A program made the translations under genes and the position numbers. Positions 43,206 to 52,635 of a stretch of 64,000 bases of DNA are shown one piece after another. The number at the start of each line of letters is the position of its first letter. Position 1 is the first letter of the stretch. The DNA comes from Anaerolinea thermolimosa (GTDB lineage: Bacteria > Chloroflexota > Anaerolineae > Anaerolineales > Anaerolineaceae): the NCBI RefSeq assembly GCF_001050195.2, contig NZ_DF967966.1, forward strand, positions 367,282 through 431,281, read 5' to 3'. Under the pieces are notes generated by a model. The model was given only the letters and a program-made list of their open reading frames with translations, ran no database searches and was not told the DNA's origin.

Positions 43206-45279
43206 CCTGGGAAAGAATATCGTCCTCACCCGGCAAGGGGACCCGGCCAATGCCGGTATCGATGTGGATGGCGACGGTGTGGTGCGTGCTTTTGAACTCT
43301 TCTGGAAATGGTCGGGTGACCACACCACCAGGATCCCGTGGGTCAATCTTGATCGGGTGCCTGTGCCACAGGCGGATGAGCAGATGCGCCTGTTTTCGCG
43401 GCTGGTGCGCCAGCTGGCCAACCAGCCCCTGCCGCAATTATGGTATTTTCCGGGGAGCACCCGCACGATGCTGGTTTTAACTGGCGATGCTCATGCCAAC
43501 CCCACGGCGTATTATCAGCAGGAAATCAACAGCCTGAACGCTTATGGGGCCAGGATGACCTTTTACCTCGTCCAGGCGGGTGAGCCAACGAATGCCAACG
43601 TGCAGGCCTGGCGGGCGCAGGGGCACGAGTTTGGCATTCACCCTTATGCAAGTAAACCTGATGTGGGTATTACGAACATTGACCAGGGGTATGCAGTCTT
43701 CAACAGCTGGTTCGGCAGCACCTTCAGCAGTCCCAAATCGCGCACGGTGCGCAATCATCAGGTGGCCTGGAAGGGTTATACCGATGCCGTCGAGCTGGAG
43801 CGGGACTACGGGATTGCCATGGACACGAATTTTTACCATTCGGGTGCATGGTTGCAGAAGGCAGATGGCACGTGGGCGCACGGGTACATCACGGGCAGCG
43901 GCCTCCCGATGAAATTTTCCAGAACCGACGGCACCATTTTGCCGGTTTACCAGCAGGAAACGCACCTTGTGGACGAGCAGTTGATTCGCGATGCGGGGGT
44001 AGGTAGAGAAGGCCTGACTGCCGAACAGGGGGTGGCGGTTTCAAGAGCGCTGATTGATGCCAGCCAGAACGGGTTTTATTCGGCCCTGATGACCCAGTTC
44101 CATGTAGATTACTACGGCAATGGCGACCCGCGAGGATGGGCCGAGGGCACCATGGCGTATGCTCAGAGCCTGGGTATTCCACTCTGGAATGCGGATCGCT
44201 GGCTTGCCTTCACCGAGACCCGCCATGATGCGGTTTTCCAGAACATCGTGTGGGATCAGTCTACCGGGAGGTTGACCTTTGATTTGTTCTCAAACCCTGA
44301 CCGTGGTGAAGGGCTGACCGTGCTTCTCCCCGCTTCGTGGGATGGAAGGCCTCTCGAATGGGTTCAGGTGGATGCTGGCGCTCCGCTCACCGCGCCTTTC
44401 AGCCCGATGGATGTGCGCGGGGTGCCGATGGTCTTCTTTCCGCTTTCAGCCGGAAGCCATTCATGGACTGTGAGTTATCTAACCGCCCATGCCGATTTGC
44501 AGGTTGGGCTGGAGGCTCCGTCAACCGTGAATGCCGGAGGGCGACTGACCTTCAGGCTGACCATTACCAACGCTGGCCCTGATCTTTCAGAGAACGTTGT
44601 GGCGAGTCTTACCGTTCCGGCAGGGACGACCGGGGTCGGGGTAGAGGCCTCTCAGGGAAGCTGTACCCCGGGCGTGACGGAGGTATCCTGTAATCTGGGG
44701 AACCTGTCCGCAGGTAGTGGGGCTACGATTGATCTGACCCTGACTGCTCCGGCAGAGCCGACGACTCTCTCAAGCCAGGGACATGCGGCTTCAGCCGTCA
44801 CCCCAGACTGGGCGCCCGGCAACAACAGTGCCTCCCGCGAGGTCAGCGTCAGTGCGGTTTCAGACCTGGCGCTCACCCTCACTGATGTTCCAGACCCGGT
44901 GCTGGCGGGAAGGCCGCTCTCTTATACAGTGCAGGTGGTGAACGCAGGCCCGAGCACGGCGGGGGGAGTTCAGGTGAGGTTAACGCTGCCGGCAGGAGCG
45001 CAGTTTAACCAGGCGGCGGGGAGCGGGTGGAACTGCACCTGGGGCGGGGCAGGCCAGGAGGTGTTGTGTGGGTTGAGTCAGCCCGTGGGGGCCGGTGAAA
45101 GTGCTCCCCCTCTCGGGGTGGGTATTTTTGCGCCCGCGAGCGGGACGAGCTTTCAAACTGTGGCGCGGGTCAGCTCCGTAAATTTCGATCCACAGGGAGA
45201 GAATAATGAGGTGGTCGCGGTGACCACGCTTCGTTATGCTCTGTTCCTCCCTCTGATTTCGCGTCAGCCATTCCCCTGA
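42964..45279 (+). CDS. 3' part: polysaccharide deacetylase-like domain with two DUF11-type surface modules
   Basis: The 771-residue continuation of the preceding fragment. Residues about 170-430 resemble a NodB-type polysaccharide deacetylase (TRTMLVLTGDAHAN, then GHEFGIHPYAS with the metal-type His pair). Two DUF11-like beta-sandwich repeats follow (from ADLQVGLEAPSTVNAGGRLTF and from DLALTLTDVPDPVLAGRPLS). The end reads YALFLPLISR plus a short tail, a hydrophobic C-terminus I associate with many secreted Chloroflexota proteins. Taken alone this frame lacks a signal peptide and would stay in the cytoplasm, which supports the view that it belongs to the upstream fragment. Confidence 0.75.
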   Translation: MQGGLLDGYLKISGTAAFDGSTPGAGLTTQTLQIHGLTDQYALAGGVKLASLYSDATASTSYPAVVGNLAGSGRAVAFLYDLGKNIVLTRQGDPANAGIDVDGDGVVRAFELFWKWSGDHTTRIPWVNLDRVPVPQADEQMRLFSRLVRQLANQPLPQLWYFPGSTRTMLVLTGDAHANPTAYYQQEINSLNAYGARMTFYLVQAGEPTNANVQAWRAQGHEFGIHPYASKPDVGITNIDQGYAVFNSWFGSTFSSPKSRTVRNHQVAWKGYTDAVELERDYGIAMDTNFYHSGAWLQKADGTWAHGYITGSGLPMKFSRTDGTILPVYQQETHLVDEQLIRDAGVGREGLTAEQGVAVSRALIDASQNGFYSALMTQFHVDYYGNGDPRGWAEGTMAYAQSLGIPLWNADRWLAFTETRHDAVFQNIVWDQSTGRLTFDLFSNPDRGEGLTVLLPASWDGRPLEWVQVDAGAPLTAPFSPMDVRGVPMVFFPLSAGSHSWTVSYLTAHADLQVGLEAPSTVNAGGRLTFRLTITNAGPDLSENVVASLTVPAGTTGVGVEASQGSCTPGVTEVSCNLGNLSAGSGATIDLTLTAPAEPTTLSSQGHAASAVTPDWAPGNNSASREVSVSAVSDLALTLTDVPDPVLAGRPLSYTVQVVNAGPSTAGGVQVRLTLPAGAQFNQAAGSGWNCTWGGAGQEVLCGLSQPVGAGESAPPLGVGIFAPASGTSFQTVARVSSVNFDPQGENNEVVAVTTLRYALFLPLISRQPFP

Positions 45280-45338
45280 TCTGGCCACTGCTTTTTTGAC
45301 CCGTTTCGATTGATCTGCACCCCGTTTACTCTGATCGT

Positions 45339-46805
45339 ATGCCAAAATTATCGACCACCATTTTCCGTAATTCAGCCATTGGGATGGCGGCGCAGCTGAT
45401 CATTAAGGCGCTGTCGTTTCTGTTTTCGATCCTCATCGTCAGGCACCTGGGGGCGGCATCGTTTGGGCAATATACCGCGGTGCTGGCATTTGGGACGACC
45501 CTGGCGATTTTCTCCGATTTGGGTCTGGGTGTGTATGCGATCCGCGAGGTGGCGCGCCTGCGCGAGCAGCCGGGTGGGCATGCCCAGGCCGGGGTGCTTT
45601 ACGGGAATATTATCCTTCTGCGCCTTCTGCTTTCCTTCTTTACTGCCTTGTTGATGGTGGGGGCGGCCTGGGTGACGGGGCGCCCGGCGGTGATGATCGG
45701 TGCGATTGCCCTGAATGCGGTGGGGCTTTTCCTTTATGCGGTGCAGGGCGCCAGCGACGCTGTGCTTTCGGGTTTTGAACGGCTGGATATTACCTCCGGG
45801 GGGAAAGTCCTCAATCAGCTGGTGTTTGTGGTGCTGGGCGGGCTGGCGTTATGGCTGGGGCTGGGGTATTACGGATTGATTTTAGCCACCCTCTGCGGGG
45901 TGGCGGCGATGACGGTGGTGTGCTGGCGGGGGGTGCGCTCGCTGGGGGTGCATCCGGCTCGTCCATCTCCGTCTCTATGGAAAGCGCTTTTAAAGGCCAG
46001 CCTCCCCTTCGGGGTGATCGGCTTTGCGCTTGGACTCTCATACAAGTTCGACACAGTGTTGTTGAACATTTACCGCGGTGATGCTGAAACAGGATTCTAT
46101 AATGCCGCGTATAACCTGGTGTTTTCGGCGGCGCTCATTTCTAATGTGATCAACACGGCTCTCTTCCCGTCTCTCACGCGCCAGTCGGTTAGCGAACCCC
46201 ACAACCTGGTGCGCAGTTATGACCGTGCCATGCGCTACCTGATGCTGGCTTCGCTGCCCATCGCGTTTGGAACCTGGGCGCTGGCCGGGCAGATTGTGCC
46301 CTTTATCTACACGGCCAGTTATGACCCGGCCATTGTGGCGCTGAAGATCGTGATCTGGGTGGTGCCGCTGATGTTCGCTTCGGAGTTTTTGGGGTATGTG
46401 GTGCTCATTTCCGGGCAGGAACGGCGGGCGGCACGTGCGGTATTGACCAGTACTGCCTTGAATGTTCTCTTCAACCTGATGCTGGTACCGCGTTTTGGGT
46501 TGCTGGCCGCCTCGACGATGACGGTGATCACCGAGGCTGTGCTGGTGGGGCAGTATCTGTGGTTCCTGCGCGACACCCTGAAGCGAATGAAATGGAACGA
46601 GAATATCATCCGACCGCTGCTGGCCGCAGGGTTGATGGGTGTGGTGGCACTTTTCCTGGCGAATCACGTGAGTTTGCTGGTCAACACCTTCATCTGCGGC
46701 CTGTTGTACCTGGCTCTGTTGCTGGCTTTCCGTGTCATTGGCAGGGATGAGTGGCACTTTGTGCGCGATTTGCGCGCCAGAACTGAAAAGACGATTCCTC
46801 TATGA
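45339..46805 (+). CDS. Wzx-type oligosaccharide flippase (MOP superfamily)
   Basis: An integral membrane protein of 488 residues with about 12-14 hydrophobic segments. The N-terminus (NSAIGMAAQLIIKALSFLFSILIVRHLGAASFGQY) is the classic RfbX/Wzx pattern. It would flip lipid-linked repeat units across the membrane. It overlaps the next glycosyltransferase gene by four bases. No good ribosome site precedes ATG 45339. With the ligase-like protein at 50269 it supports a Wzx-dependent export route; a separate Wzy polymerase is not evident. Confidence 0.9.
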   Translation: MPKLSTTIFRNSAIGMAAQLIIKALSFLFSILIVRHLGAASFGQYTAVLAFGTTLAIFSDLGLGVYAIREVARLREQPGGHAQAGVLYGNIILLRLLLSFFTALLMVGAAWVTGRPAVMIGAIALNAVGLFLYAVQGASDAVLSGFERLDITSGGKVLNQLVFVVLGGLALWLGLGYYGLILATLCGVAAMTVVCWRGVRSLGVHPARPSPSLWKALLKASLPFGVIGFALGLSYKFDTVLLNIYRGDAETGFYNAAYNLVFSAALISNVINTALFPSLTRQSVSEPHNLVRSYDRAMRYLMLASLPIAFGTWALAGQIVPFIYTASYDPAIVALKIVIWVVPLMFASEFLGYVVLISGQERRAARAVLTSTALNVLFNLMLVPRFGLLAASTMTVITEAVLVGQYLWFLRDTLKRMKWNENIIRPLLAAGLMGVVALFLANHVSLLVNTFICGLLYLALLLAFRVIGRDEWHFVRDLRARTEKTIPL

Positions 46806-48151
46806 AGATTTTCCTGGTTTCTCCCCATTACCCTCCACGGTTCATTGGCGGTACCGAAAAAATGGCTCACCGCCTGGCGCGCAGTTTTACGGCTCGCGGC
46901 CATTCCGTGGAAGTTGCCGCTGTCGACTCGGTTGGGACGCAGGAAGAGGCCTTGCTTTGCCAGACCGAGGTGGAAGACGGGGTCACGGTGCATCGGCTGC
47001 ATCTCAATGAGCGAAATCTGGTGCGCCCCCTGGGTTTGAATTTTTGCAACACGGCCATTCAGCAATGGTTCAGAGAACATATTCGCTCCGACCGCCCCGA
47101 TGTGGTGCACCTGCTTTCAGGGTATTTAACCACCGGCTGTGTTCTGGATGCGGCCTTTGAGGCCGATATTCCCTCGGTGATCACGCTGGTGGATTTCTGG
47201 ATGATGTGCCCGTTGATTACCCTGTTGCGCAGTGATGGGCAGTTGTGCAGTGAACCGGTGGAACCGGCCCGCTGTGTATGGTGTCTTCGTGCTCTGCAAA
47301 GGCGGTATCGTCTGGTAGATCAATGGCTGGGGGGCCTGCCGGGTGCGTTCTTTACGTATCTGGGAAAGACCGGCATGCTTGGGAAACACCCCGGATATCG
47401 AGAAGAAGAGAGATGGATCCGCCAGCGACGGGAGTTCAACCGGCGGTTGCTTCAAAAGGTGGATGTGGTCATCACCCAGTCTCGTTTCTTCGAGGAGAAA
47501 TTGAAGGAATACGATATGCTTCCCCGCCGGATGATCTACGCACCGTATGGGTTGGAAAAATCCAATCATCGGGAAGGTTCTGGCAGTCAGGGGAAGAGCG
47601 AGAAATTCCGCATTGGCTACCTGGGGCAAATTGCCGCGCACAAAGGGGTGCATGTGCTCGTCGAGGCATATCGTCTGTTGAATCTGCCGCCTGGCCGGGC
47701 TGAATTACGTCTGTATGGTGACCTGGGAACCTGGCCGAGTTACGTGCGCTCGCTGCGTACCCTGGCCAGAGGGCGTGAGGACGTGCTCTTCCTGGGGCCC
47801 TTCCCGGGGCATGAAATTGGCCGCATCATGGATGAGTGTGATGTCATCGTCACGCCTTCCATCTGGTATGAAAACCACCCCACGGTGATTCTGGAGGCTT
47901 TCGACCATGGCAAACCGGTGATTGCCTCTGACCTGGGAGGGATGATCGAGATGGTGCGCCACGGGGTGGATGGTTTCCTCTTTGAGGCGGGCAACCCGCG
48001 CAGTCTGGCAGAGCAGCTGCGCAAGTTGATTGAAGACCCATTTCTTTATGAGCGTTTACGCGCTGGCATTCAACCGGTCAGGCGGCTCGATGAAGAAGTG
48101 ACCGATTTAGAGCTCCTTTATATGGAGCTGGTGGAATCCAGGCGTGGTTGA
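46802..48151 (+). CDS. Glycosyltransferase family 4
   Basis: A 449-residue GT-B enzyme. The N-terminal half has MKIFLVSPHYPPRFIGGTEKMAHRLARSF. A Cys-bearing insertion (SEPVEPARCVWCLRALQRR, about 158-176) is common in one GT4 branch. The donor site includes RIGYLGQIAAHKGVHVLVEAY, TPSIWYENHPTVILEAF with the conserved E, and GNPRSLAEQL. Coupled to the flippase gene upstream and the GT2 gene downstream (8-bp overlap). Confidence 0.9.
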   Translation: MKIFLVSPHYPPRFIGGTEKMAHRLARSFTARGHSVEVAAVDSVGTQEEALLCQTEVEDGVTVHRLHLNERNLVRPLGLNFCNTAIQQWFREHIRSDRPDVVHLLSGYLTTGCVLDAAFEADIPSVITLVDFWMMCPLITLLRSDGQLCSEPVEPARCVWCLRALQRRYRLVDQWLGGLPGAFFTYLGKTGMLGKHPGYREEERWIRQRREFNRRLLQKVDVVITQSRFFEEKLKEYDMLPRRMIYAPYGLEKSNHREGSGSQGKSEKFRIGYLGQIAAHKGVHVLVEAYRLLNLPPGRAELRLYGDLGTWPSYVRSLRTLARGREDVLFLGPFPGHEIGRIMDECDVIVTPSIWYENHPTVILEAFDHGKPVIASDLGGMIEMVRHGVDGFLFEAGNPRSLAEQLRKLIEDPFLYERLRAGIQPVRRLDEEVTDLELLYMELVESRRG

Positions 48152-49070
48152 AAACCAGAACCCCCGGGTTGCGATTGTTGTGATCAACTGGAATGGCGGG
48201 GATGACACGCTGGCCTGTCTTGATTCGCTGGCCAGGGTGCAATATCCTGAACGTTATGTACTGGTGGTAGACAACGCCTCGCAGGATGGTTCACCGGAAC
48301 GCATCCGTGCCTGCCATCCTGAAGTAACGTTGCTGGAGAGCCGGACAAACCTTGGTTTTGCGGGTGGAAACAATCTGGGGATGAAGGTTGCTCTCCAGAA
48401 AGGCGCGGATTACGTACTGCTTCTCAATCACGATACGCTGGTCTCACCAGATTTTTTAGAGAAAATGGTCTCAGTGGGGGAGGCTGATCCTTCCATCGGG
48501 GTGCTTGGCCCAACGATTTATTACCACACCCGGCCTGAGGTCATCTGGTCGGCGGGGGGAGCCATTGATTGGAAGCACGGGGTGGCACGGATGATCGGGA
48601 TGGACGAAACCGACCAGGGCCAGTATGGGCTGAAACCGCGCGCGGTGGATTTCGTCACCGGATGTGCCATGCTGGTGAAGCGGAAGACCCTTGAAGCCGC
48701 TGGTCTGCTGGATGAAGGCTTTTTTGCCTATTACGAAGAAGTGGAATGGTGCGTGCGCATTCGCCGGGCGGGGTATCAGATCGTTTATGTGCCGGGGGCT
48801 ACGATCTGGCACAAGATTTCTCCCGAAGCGCGCGAGGCATCTGCCACAGTGCACTATTACATGACACGCAACCGTTTGCTCTTCTTAAAAAAGGCAGGTG
48901 CCGGAGGGCGGGCCTGGGCGCATACCCTGTTCAGTGAGTACCTGCGCACGCTGGTTAGCTGGAGCATCCGCCCAAAGTGGCGCCACCGGCGCGAACAGCG
49001 GCGGGCGATGGTGCAGGCCATCTGGGATTATTTCCGCGGGAAGACGGGCATGCGGGGTGTTCAACCGTGA
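48144..49070 (+). CDS. Glycosyltransferase family 2 (rhamnosyltransferase-like)
   Basis: A 308-residue GT-A transferase with RVAIVVINWNGGDDTLACLDSL, VVDNASQDGSPERI, LLNHDTLVSPDFLEKMV (the metal-binding HD in place of the usual DxD) and VDFVTGCAMLVKRKTLEAAGLLDEGFFAYYEEVEWC, the pattern of the rhamnosyltransferase-like GT2 group. A GTG start at 48144 lies within the end of the preceding gene. The C-terminus is basic and amphipathic, probably membrane-associated. Confidence 0.9.
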   Translation: MVENQNPRVAIVVINWNGGDDTLACLDSLARVQYPERYVLVVDNASQDGSPERIRACHPEVTLLESRTNLGFAGGNNLGMKVALQKGADYVLLLNHDTLVSPDFLEKMVSVGEADPSIGVLGPTIYYHTRPEVIWSAGGAIDWKHGVARMIGMDETDQGQYGLKPRAVDFVTGCAMLVKRKTLEAAGLLDEGFFAYYEEVEWCVRIRRAGYQIVYVPGATIWHKISPEAREASATVHYYMTRNRLLFLKKAGAGGRAWAHTLFSEYLRTLVSWSIRPKWRHRREQRRAMVQAIWDYFRGKTGMRGVQP

Positions 49071-50272
49071 AGATCCTGTTCCTTTCTCGCTGGTTTCCGT
49101 ATCCACCGGATAATGGAGCAAGAATTCGGGTATTTTCCATCCTCAGAGGGCTGGCCCGGAAACACAGGGTAGACCTGATATCCTTTGTGGAGGATCCGCC
49201 TTCTCCTGAATCCTGTGAGGTATTAAGGGAATTTCTGGGTGAGGTACTCACCGTGCCGTACCGCGCCTTTCAACCTGGCAGGCTGACGGCCCTGGCAGGG
49301 TTCTTTTCGCCCACGCCGCGCTCGCTGCTGGATACGTACAGCCAGGCCATGGCAGATGCGGTTACCGGGCTGGCCATAAAGGAAAAATACGACCTGGTTG
49401 TTGTCTCTGAACTGGATATGGCCCCCTACGCGCGCCTGGTGAGCAATGCCCGGAAGGTGCTGGAAGAGCTGGAGGTTACGAAAATTGCCCGGCGTTCTCT
49501 GGATGAACCCCATCCATTGCGCCGTTTGCGTTACCGGCTGACGTGGTGGAAGCTCTCGCGTTACCTTACGCGCCTGCTGGAAGAGTTTGATGGTTGTACG
49601 GTGGTGTCGGAGCCCGAGCGTGAGGCGGTGATGCGCTGTGCGCCTCAGCTTAAGTACATGGCCGTCATTCCCAACGGGGTGGATCTCTCTTTTTATCAGC
49701 CTGCCGATGAAAGGGAAATGGAACCGGAAGGCCTGATTTTTACAGGCGCACTCTCTTACCGGGTGAATTTTGAGGGACTGGAGTTTTTCGCCCGAGAAAT
49801 CTACCCGCTTATCCTTGCTGAACGACCCGGAGCACGACTTTACGTCACCGGCAAGACAGCCCCGGCCCCCCTGGAACGGTTGAATCTGCGTGAAAAGATG
49901 GTCTTCACCGGTTATCTGGCAGATCTGCGCCCGATGTTGCGCCGGGTATGTGTGAATGTGGTGCCGTTGTTGACCGGCGGTGGAACCCGGCTGAAGATTC
50001 TCGAAGGCTGGGCGGCAGGAACGCCCATCGTTTCCACCTCCCGCGGGGCGGAGGGATTGTCGTTTGAGGACGGGCGCCATCTCCTGATCGCCGACCGGCC
50101 TGCACAGTTTGCGCGTGCGGTACTGCGGATCATCTCAGACCCTGCTCTGCGCGCAAGCCTGAGGGAGAACGGGCGCGCTCTGGTTGAGACGCACTACGAC
50201 TGGAACGCGATCGTCGACCGGCTGGATGATTTTCTGCTCGCAATCTCTTCTGGAGACTCCCTCCGACGATGA
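49067..50272 (+). CDS. Glycosyltransferase family 4
   Basis: This GT-B enzyme of 401 residues begins KILFLSRWFPYPPDNGARIRV, the start seen in a sugar-transferase branch related to ExoL/PelF-like enzymes. Donor-domain signs are VIPNGVDLSFYQP, TGALSYRVNFEGLEFF, and VVPLLTGGGTRLKILEGWAAGTPIVSTSRGAEGL. GTG at 49067 overlaps the previous stop (GTGA). It is closely similar in layout to the gene at 52636, so the two may be paralogues adding neighbouring residues of the repeat unit. Confidence 0.9.
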   Translation: MKILFLSRWFPYPPDNGARIRVFSILRGLARKHRVDLISFVEDPPSPESCEVLREFLGEVLTVPYRAFQPGRLTALAGFFSPTPRSLLDTYSQAMADAVTGLAIKEKYDLVVVSELDMAPYARLVSNARKVLEELEVTKIARRSLDEPHPLRRLRYRLTWWKLSRYLTRLLEEFDGCTVVSEPEREAVMRCAPQLKYMAVIPNGVDLSFYQPADEREMEPEGLIFTGALSYRVNFEGLEFFAREIYPLILAERPGARLYVTGKTAPAPLERLNLREKMVFTGYLADLRPMLRRVCVNVVPLLTGGGTRLKILEGWAAGTPIVSTSRGAEGLSFEDGRHLLIADRPAQFARAVLRIISDPALRASLRENGRALVETHYDWNAIVDRLDDFLLAISSGDSLRR

Positions 50273-51717
50273 AACAACCCGGGGAACCGCTGATGGATGA
50301 TATAGACTGGAGAACGCGGTTGTGGCTTGCCCTCGATGCCCGGCGTGCTCTGCTGCTGAAGATCGGCCTTATCTTCAGTCTGTTCCTCCTGACTTTTGGA
50401 GTCTCGGTTTTGACGGCATGGAAGAGCCCTCTCTATGGGATGGTGCTGCTGGCATTGCCTTTTGGGGTGGCGTTTGTTCTGATTCTTGAAAAACGGCTGG
50501 CTCTGGCGCCGGTGATCATTCTCTTCGCGGCGGCCTTTGTTCCCTTCAGTTTACCGACGGGCACGGGCAGTCGCCTGGTGATCAGCCTGGTGCTGGGAGT
50601 GCTGTTCATTTTTCTCTGGCTGCTGCGGATGATACTCGTTGAAAGGCATCTTCACCTGGAGCGCACACCCGCCAATCTGCCGGTCTTCGGGTTTATCGGT
50701 GTGGTGATGGTTTCGATCGTGTGGAGCGCGGTTTTTCGCGATCCACTGGTGGTGCTCTGGCGCACTTTTTATTTTGTGCAGATCGCGTCTGCCCTGGTCA
50801 TGATCGTGTCACCCGCGCTGTTGCTGTTTTCTGCCAACGTACTGCGCGAAGAGAAGTACATTCGGCTGATGGTGTGGCTGATGATCTCTCTGGGTTTAGC
50901 GGGGATGGTGGACAACCTGTTGCCGTTCTCTCTTCCGGCCAATACGGGCGGGCTGGCCAGTATGTGGGTCATTGGTCTGGGGCTGGCGCTTGGTCTGTTC
51001 GACGAGAAGATGAAAAAAGGCGCCAGAGGGTTTCTCCTCTTTCTGGCGCTGGCCTGGGTGTATCACGGCTTTGTATTGAATATTTCCTGGGTGGCGGGCT
51101 GGCTGCCGGGACTGGTGGCAGGTATGGTGATCCTTTTCCTGCGTTCCAAACGCCTTTTCCTGGCGGGTGTTATTGTGCTGGCCCTTTATATCGTGCTTAA
51201 TACCGGTCTGATTGAAAGCTGGCTGGGTAGTGAAAAAGAAGTAAGTGGAGATACGCGCTTTACTGCCTGGCAGATCAACTGGAAATTCACCAGCCAGCAT
51301 TTTCTGTTCGGGATGGGGCCGGCCGGGTATGCGGCTTATTATATGAGTTATAACCCCTCCGAAGGGATGGCCACTCACAGCAATTACATTGATATTCTCG
51401 CCCAGACGGGTGTGGTGGGGATGGCATTTTACCTGGCGATCTTCGGTGTCCTCGGCTGGCGCGGCTGGGTGGTTTACCGACGGGTAAGGGGCCGGCGCGA
51501 TTTTCTGGAGGGGCTCAGTGTGGCATTGCTGGGAGGCCTGGCAGGCTGTGTGGTGATTATGGGCTTCGGCGACTGGCTGCTGCCCTTCGCCTACACCCAG
51601 ACGATCATGGGGTTCAGTTATACCGTGTATAGCTGGTTGTTCCTGGGGCTGATCCTCTCGCTGGATATCCTCACTGGCCGGGAAAGCCTACCGGAGGAGC
51701 CGCTTTCTCATGCCTGA
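50269..51717 (+). CDS. O-antigen ligase/polymerase-like membrane protein (Wzy_C family)
   Basis: A 482-residue polytopic protein with about 11-12 hydrophobic segments and one large extracytoplasmic loop near residues 320-370 carrying DTRFTAWQINWKFTSQHF, GMGPAGYAAYY and ATHSNYIDILAQTGVVG, the H-containing Wzy_C/WaaL signature. It would polymerise or transfer undecaprenyl-linked glycan outside the membrane. The start overlaps the preceding stop; ATG 50293 is an alternative. Confidence 0.85.
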   Translation: MKQPGEPLMDDIDWRTRLWLALDARRALLLKIGLIFSLFLLTFGVSVLTAWKSPLYGMVLLALPFGVAFVLILEKRLALAPVIILFAAAFVPFSLPTGTGSRLVISLVLGVLFIFLWLLRMILVERHLHLERTPANLPVFGFIGVVMVSIVWSAVFRDPLVVLWRTFYFVQIASALVMIVSPALLLFSANVLREEKYIRLMVWLMISLGLAGMVDNLLPFSLPANTGGLASMWVIGLGLALGLFDEKMKKGARGFLLFLALAWVYHGFVLNISWVAGWLPGLVAGMVILFLRSKRLFLAGVIVLALYIVLNTGLIESWLGSEKEVSGDTRFTAWQINWKFTSQHFLFGMGPAGYAAYYMSYNPSEGMATHSNYIDILAQTGVVGMAFYLAIFGVLGWRGWVVYRRVRGRRDFLEGLSVALLGGLAGCVVIMGFGDWLLPFAYTQTIMGFSYTVYSWLFLGLILSLDILTGRESLPEEPLSHA

Positions 51718-52633
51718 GGTCTCGGTGATTATCGTCAACTGGAACGCCCGCCAGTATCTCGCCCGCTGCCTGGCGGCGCTGGTGGAACACGGCGCAGGCG
51801 TGGATTATGACCTCTGGGTGGTGGATAACGCTTCTGAGGACGACAGTGTAGCCTTCGTGCAGCAGGCATTCCCTCAGGCGCATTTGATCATGAATGCGCA
51901 GAACGTGGGCTTTGCGCGGGCCAACAACCAGGCGATTGCACAATCTACCGGGCGTTTTCTCCTTTTACTCAACAGTGATGCCTTCTTGCAGGCCGGGGCT
52001 CTGGAAAGTCTGCTTCAGGCGATGCGCAACCATCCAGACACGGGAATCGCAGGGGCGCAGCTTTTCTATGAGGATGGGCGCCTCCAGCGTTCCTGTTATG
52101 CGTTCCCGACCCTGGCGAGTGAACTGTGGCAGACGCTCTGGCTTGACCGGCTCTTCCCCCACAGCCGGGTGTTCGGGGGGTATCAGATGACCTGGTGGGC
52201 TATGGACACCCCGCGTGAGGTGGACTGGGTGATGGGGGCCTGTATTCTGGTGCGGCGCGAAGCGCTGGAGCAGGTGGGTGGGTTTGATGAGTCGTTCTTC
52301 ATGTACTCGGAAGAGACCGATCTGTGTTACCGCATGAAGCAGGCTGGCTGGAAGGTGCGTTACGTGCCTGATGCGCGGGTGGTGCACGTGTGGGGCGGCT
52401 CAGCCAACCTCGCCGGTAGAGAAACCCTGGTCCGGTTGTATCAGAGCCGGGTACGGTTCTTCCGCAAGCATTACGGGCCGTTGACGGCCTTTGGTTACAA
52501 GCTTTTGCTGGGGTTCAGCAGTCTGGTGCGCACAGCCATGGGCTGGGTCATTTCGACTGTGTTCCGCAGGCCCGGGGTGCAGAATCAGAGCCGGGCTTAC
52601 TGGTATCTTTTCCGCAGGGTGCACCTCTTTTGA
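51710..52633 (+). CDS. Glycosyltransferase family 2 (rhamnosyltransferase-like)
   Basis: A 307-residue GT-A protein: SVIIVNWNARQYLARCL, VVDNASEDDSVAFV, ARANNQAIAQSTGRFLLLLNSDAFLQ (metal motif NSD) and VDWVMGACILVRREALEQVGGFDESFFMYSEETDLCYR. It is similar in plan to the GT2 at 48144 but with NSD instead of NHD. The start overlaps the ligase gene by 8 bp. The acceptor is unknown. Confidence 0.9.
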   Translation: MPEVSVIIVNWNARQYLARCLAALVEHGAGVDYDLWVVDNASEDDSVAFVQQAFPQAHLIMNAQNVGFARANNQAIAQSTGRFLLLLNSDAFLQAGALESLLQAMRNHPDTGIAGAQLFYEDGRLQRSCYAFPTLASELWQTLWLDRLFPHSRVFGGYQMTWWAMDTPREVDWVMGACILVRREALEQVGGFDESFFMYSEETDLCYRMKQAGWKVRYVPDARVVHVWGGSANLAGRETLVRLYQSRVRFFRKHYGPLTAFGYKLLLGFSSLVRTAMGWVISTVFRRPGVQNQSRAYWYLFRRVHLF

Positions 52634-52635
52634 CC

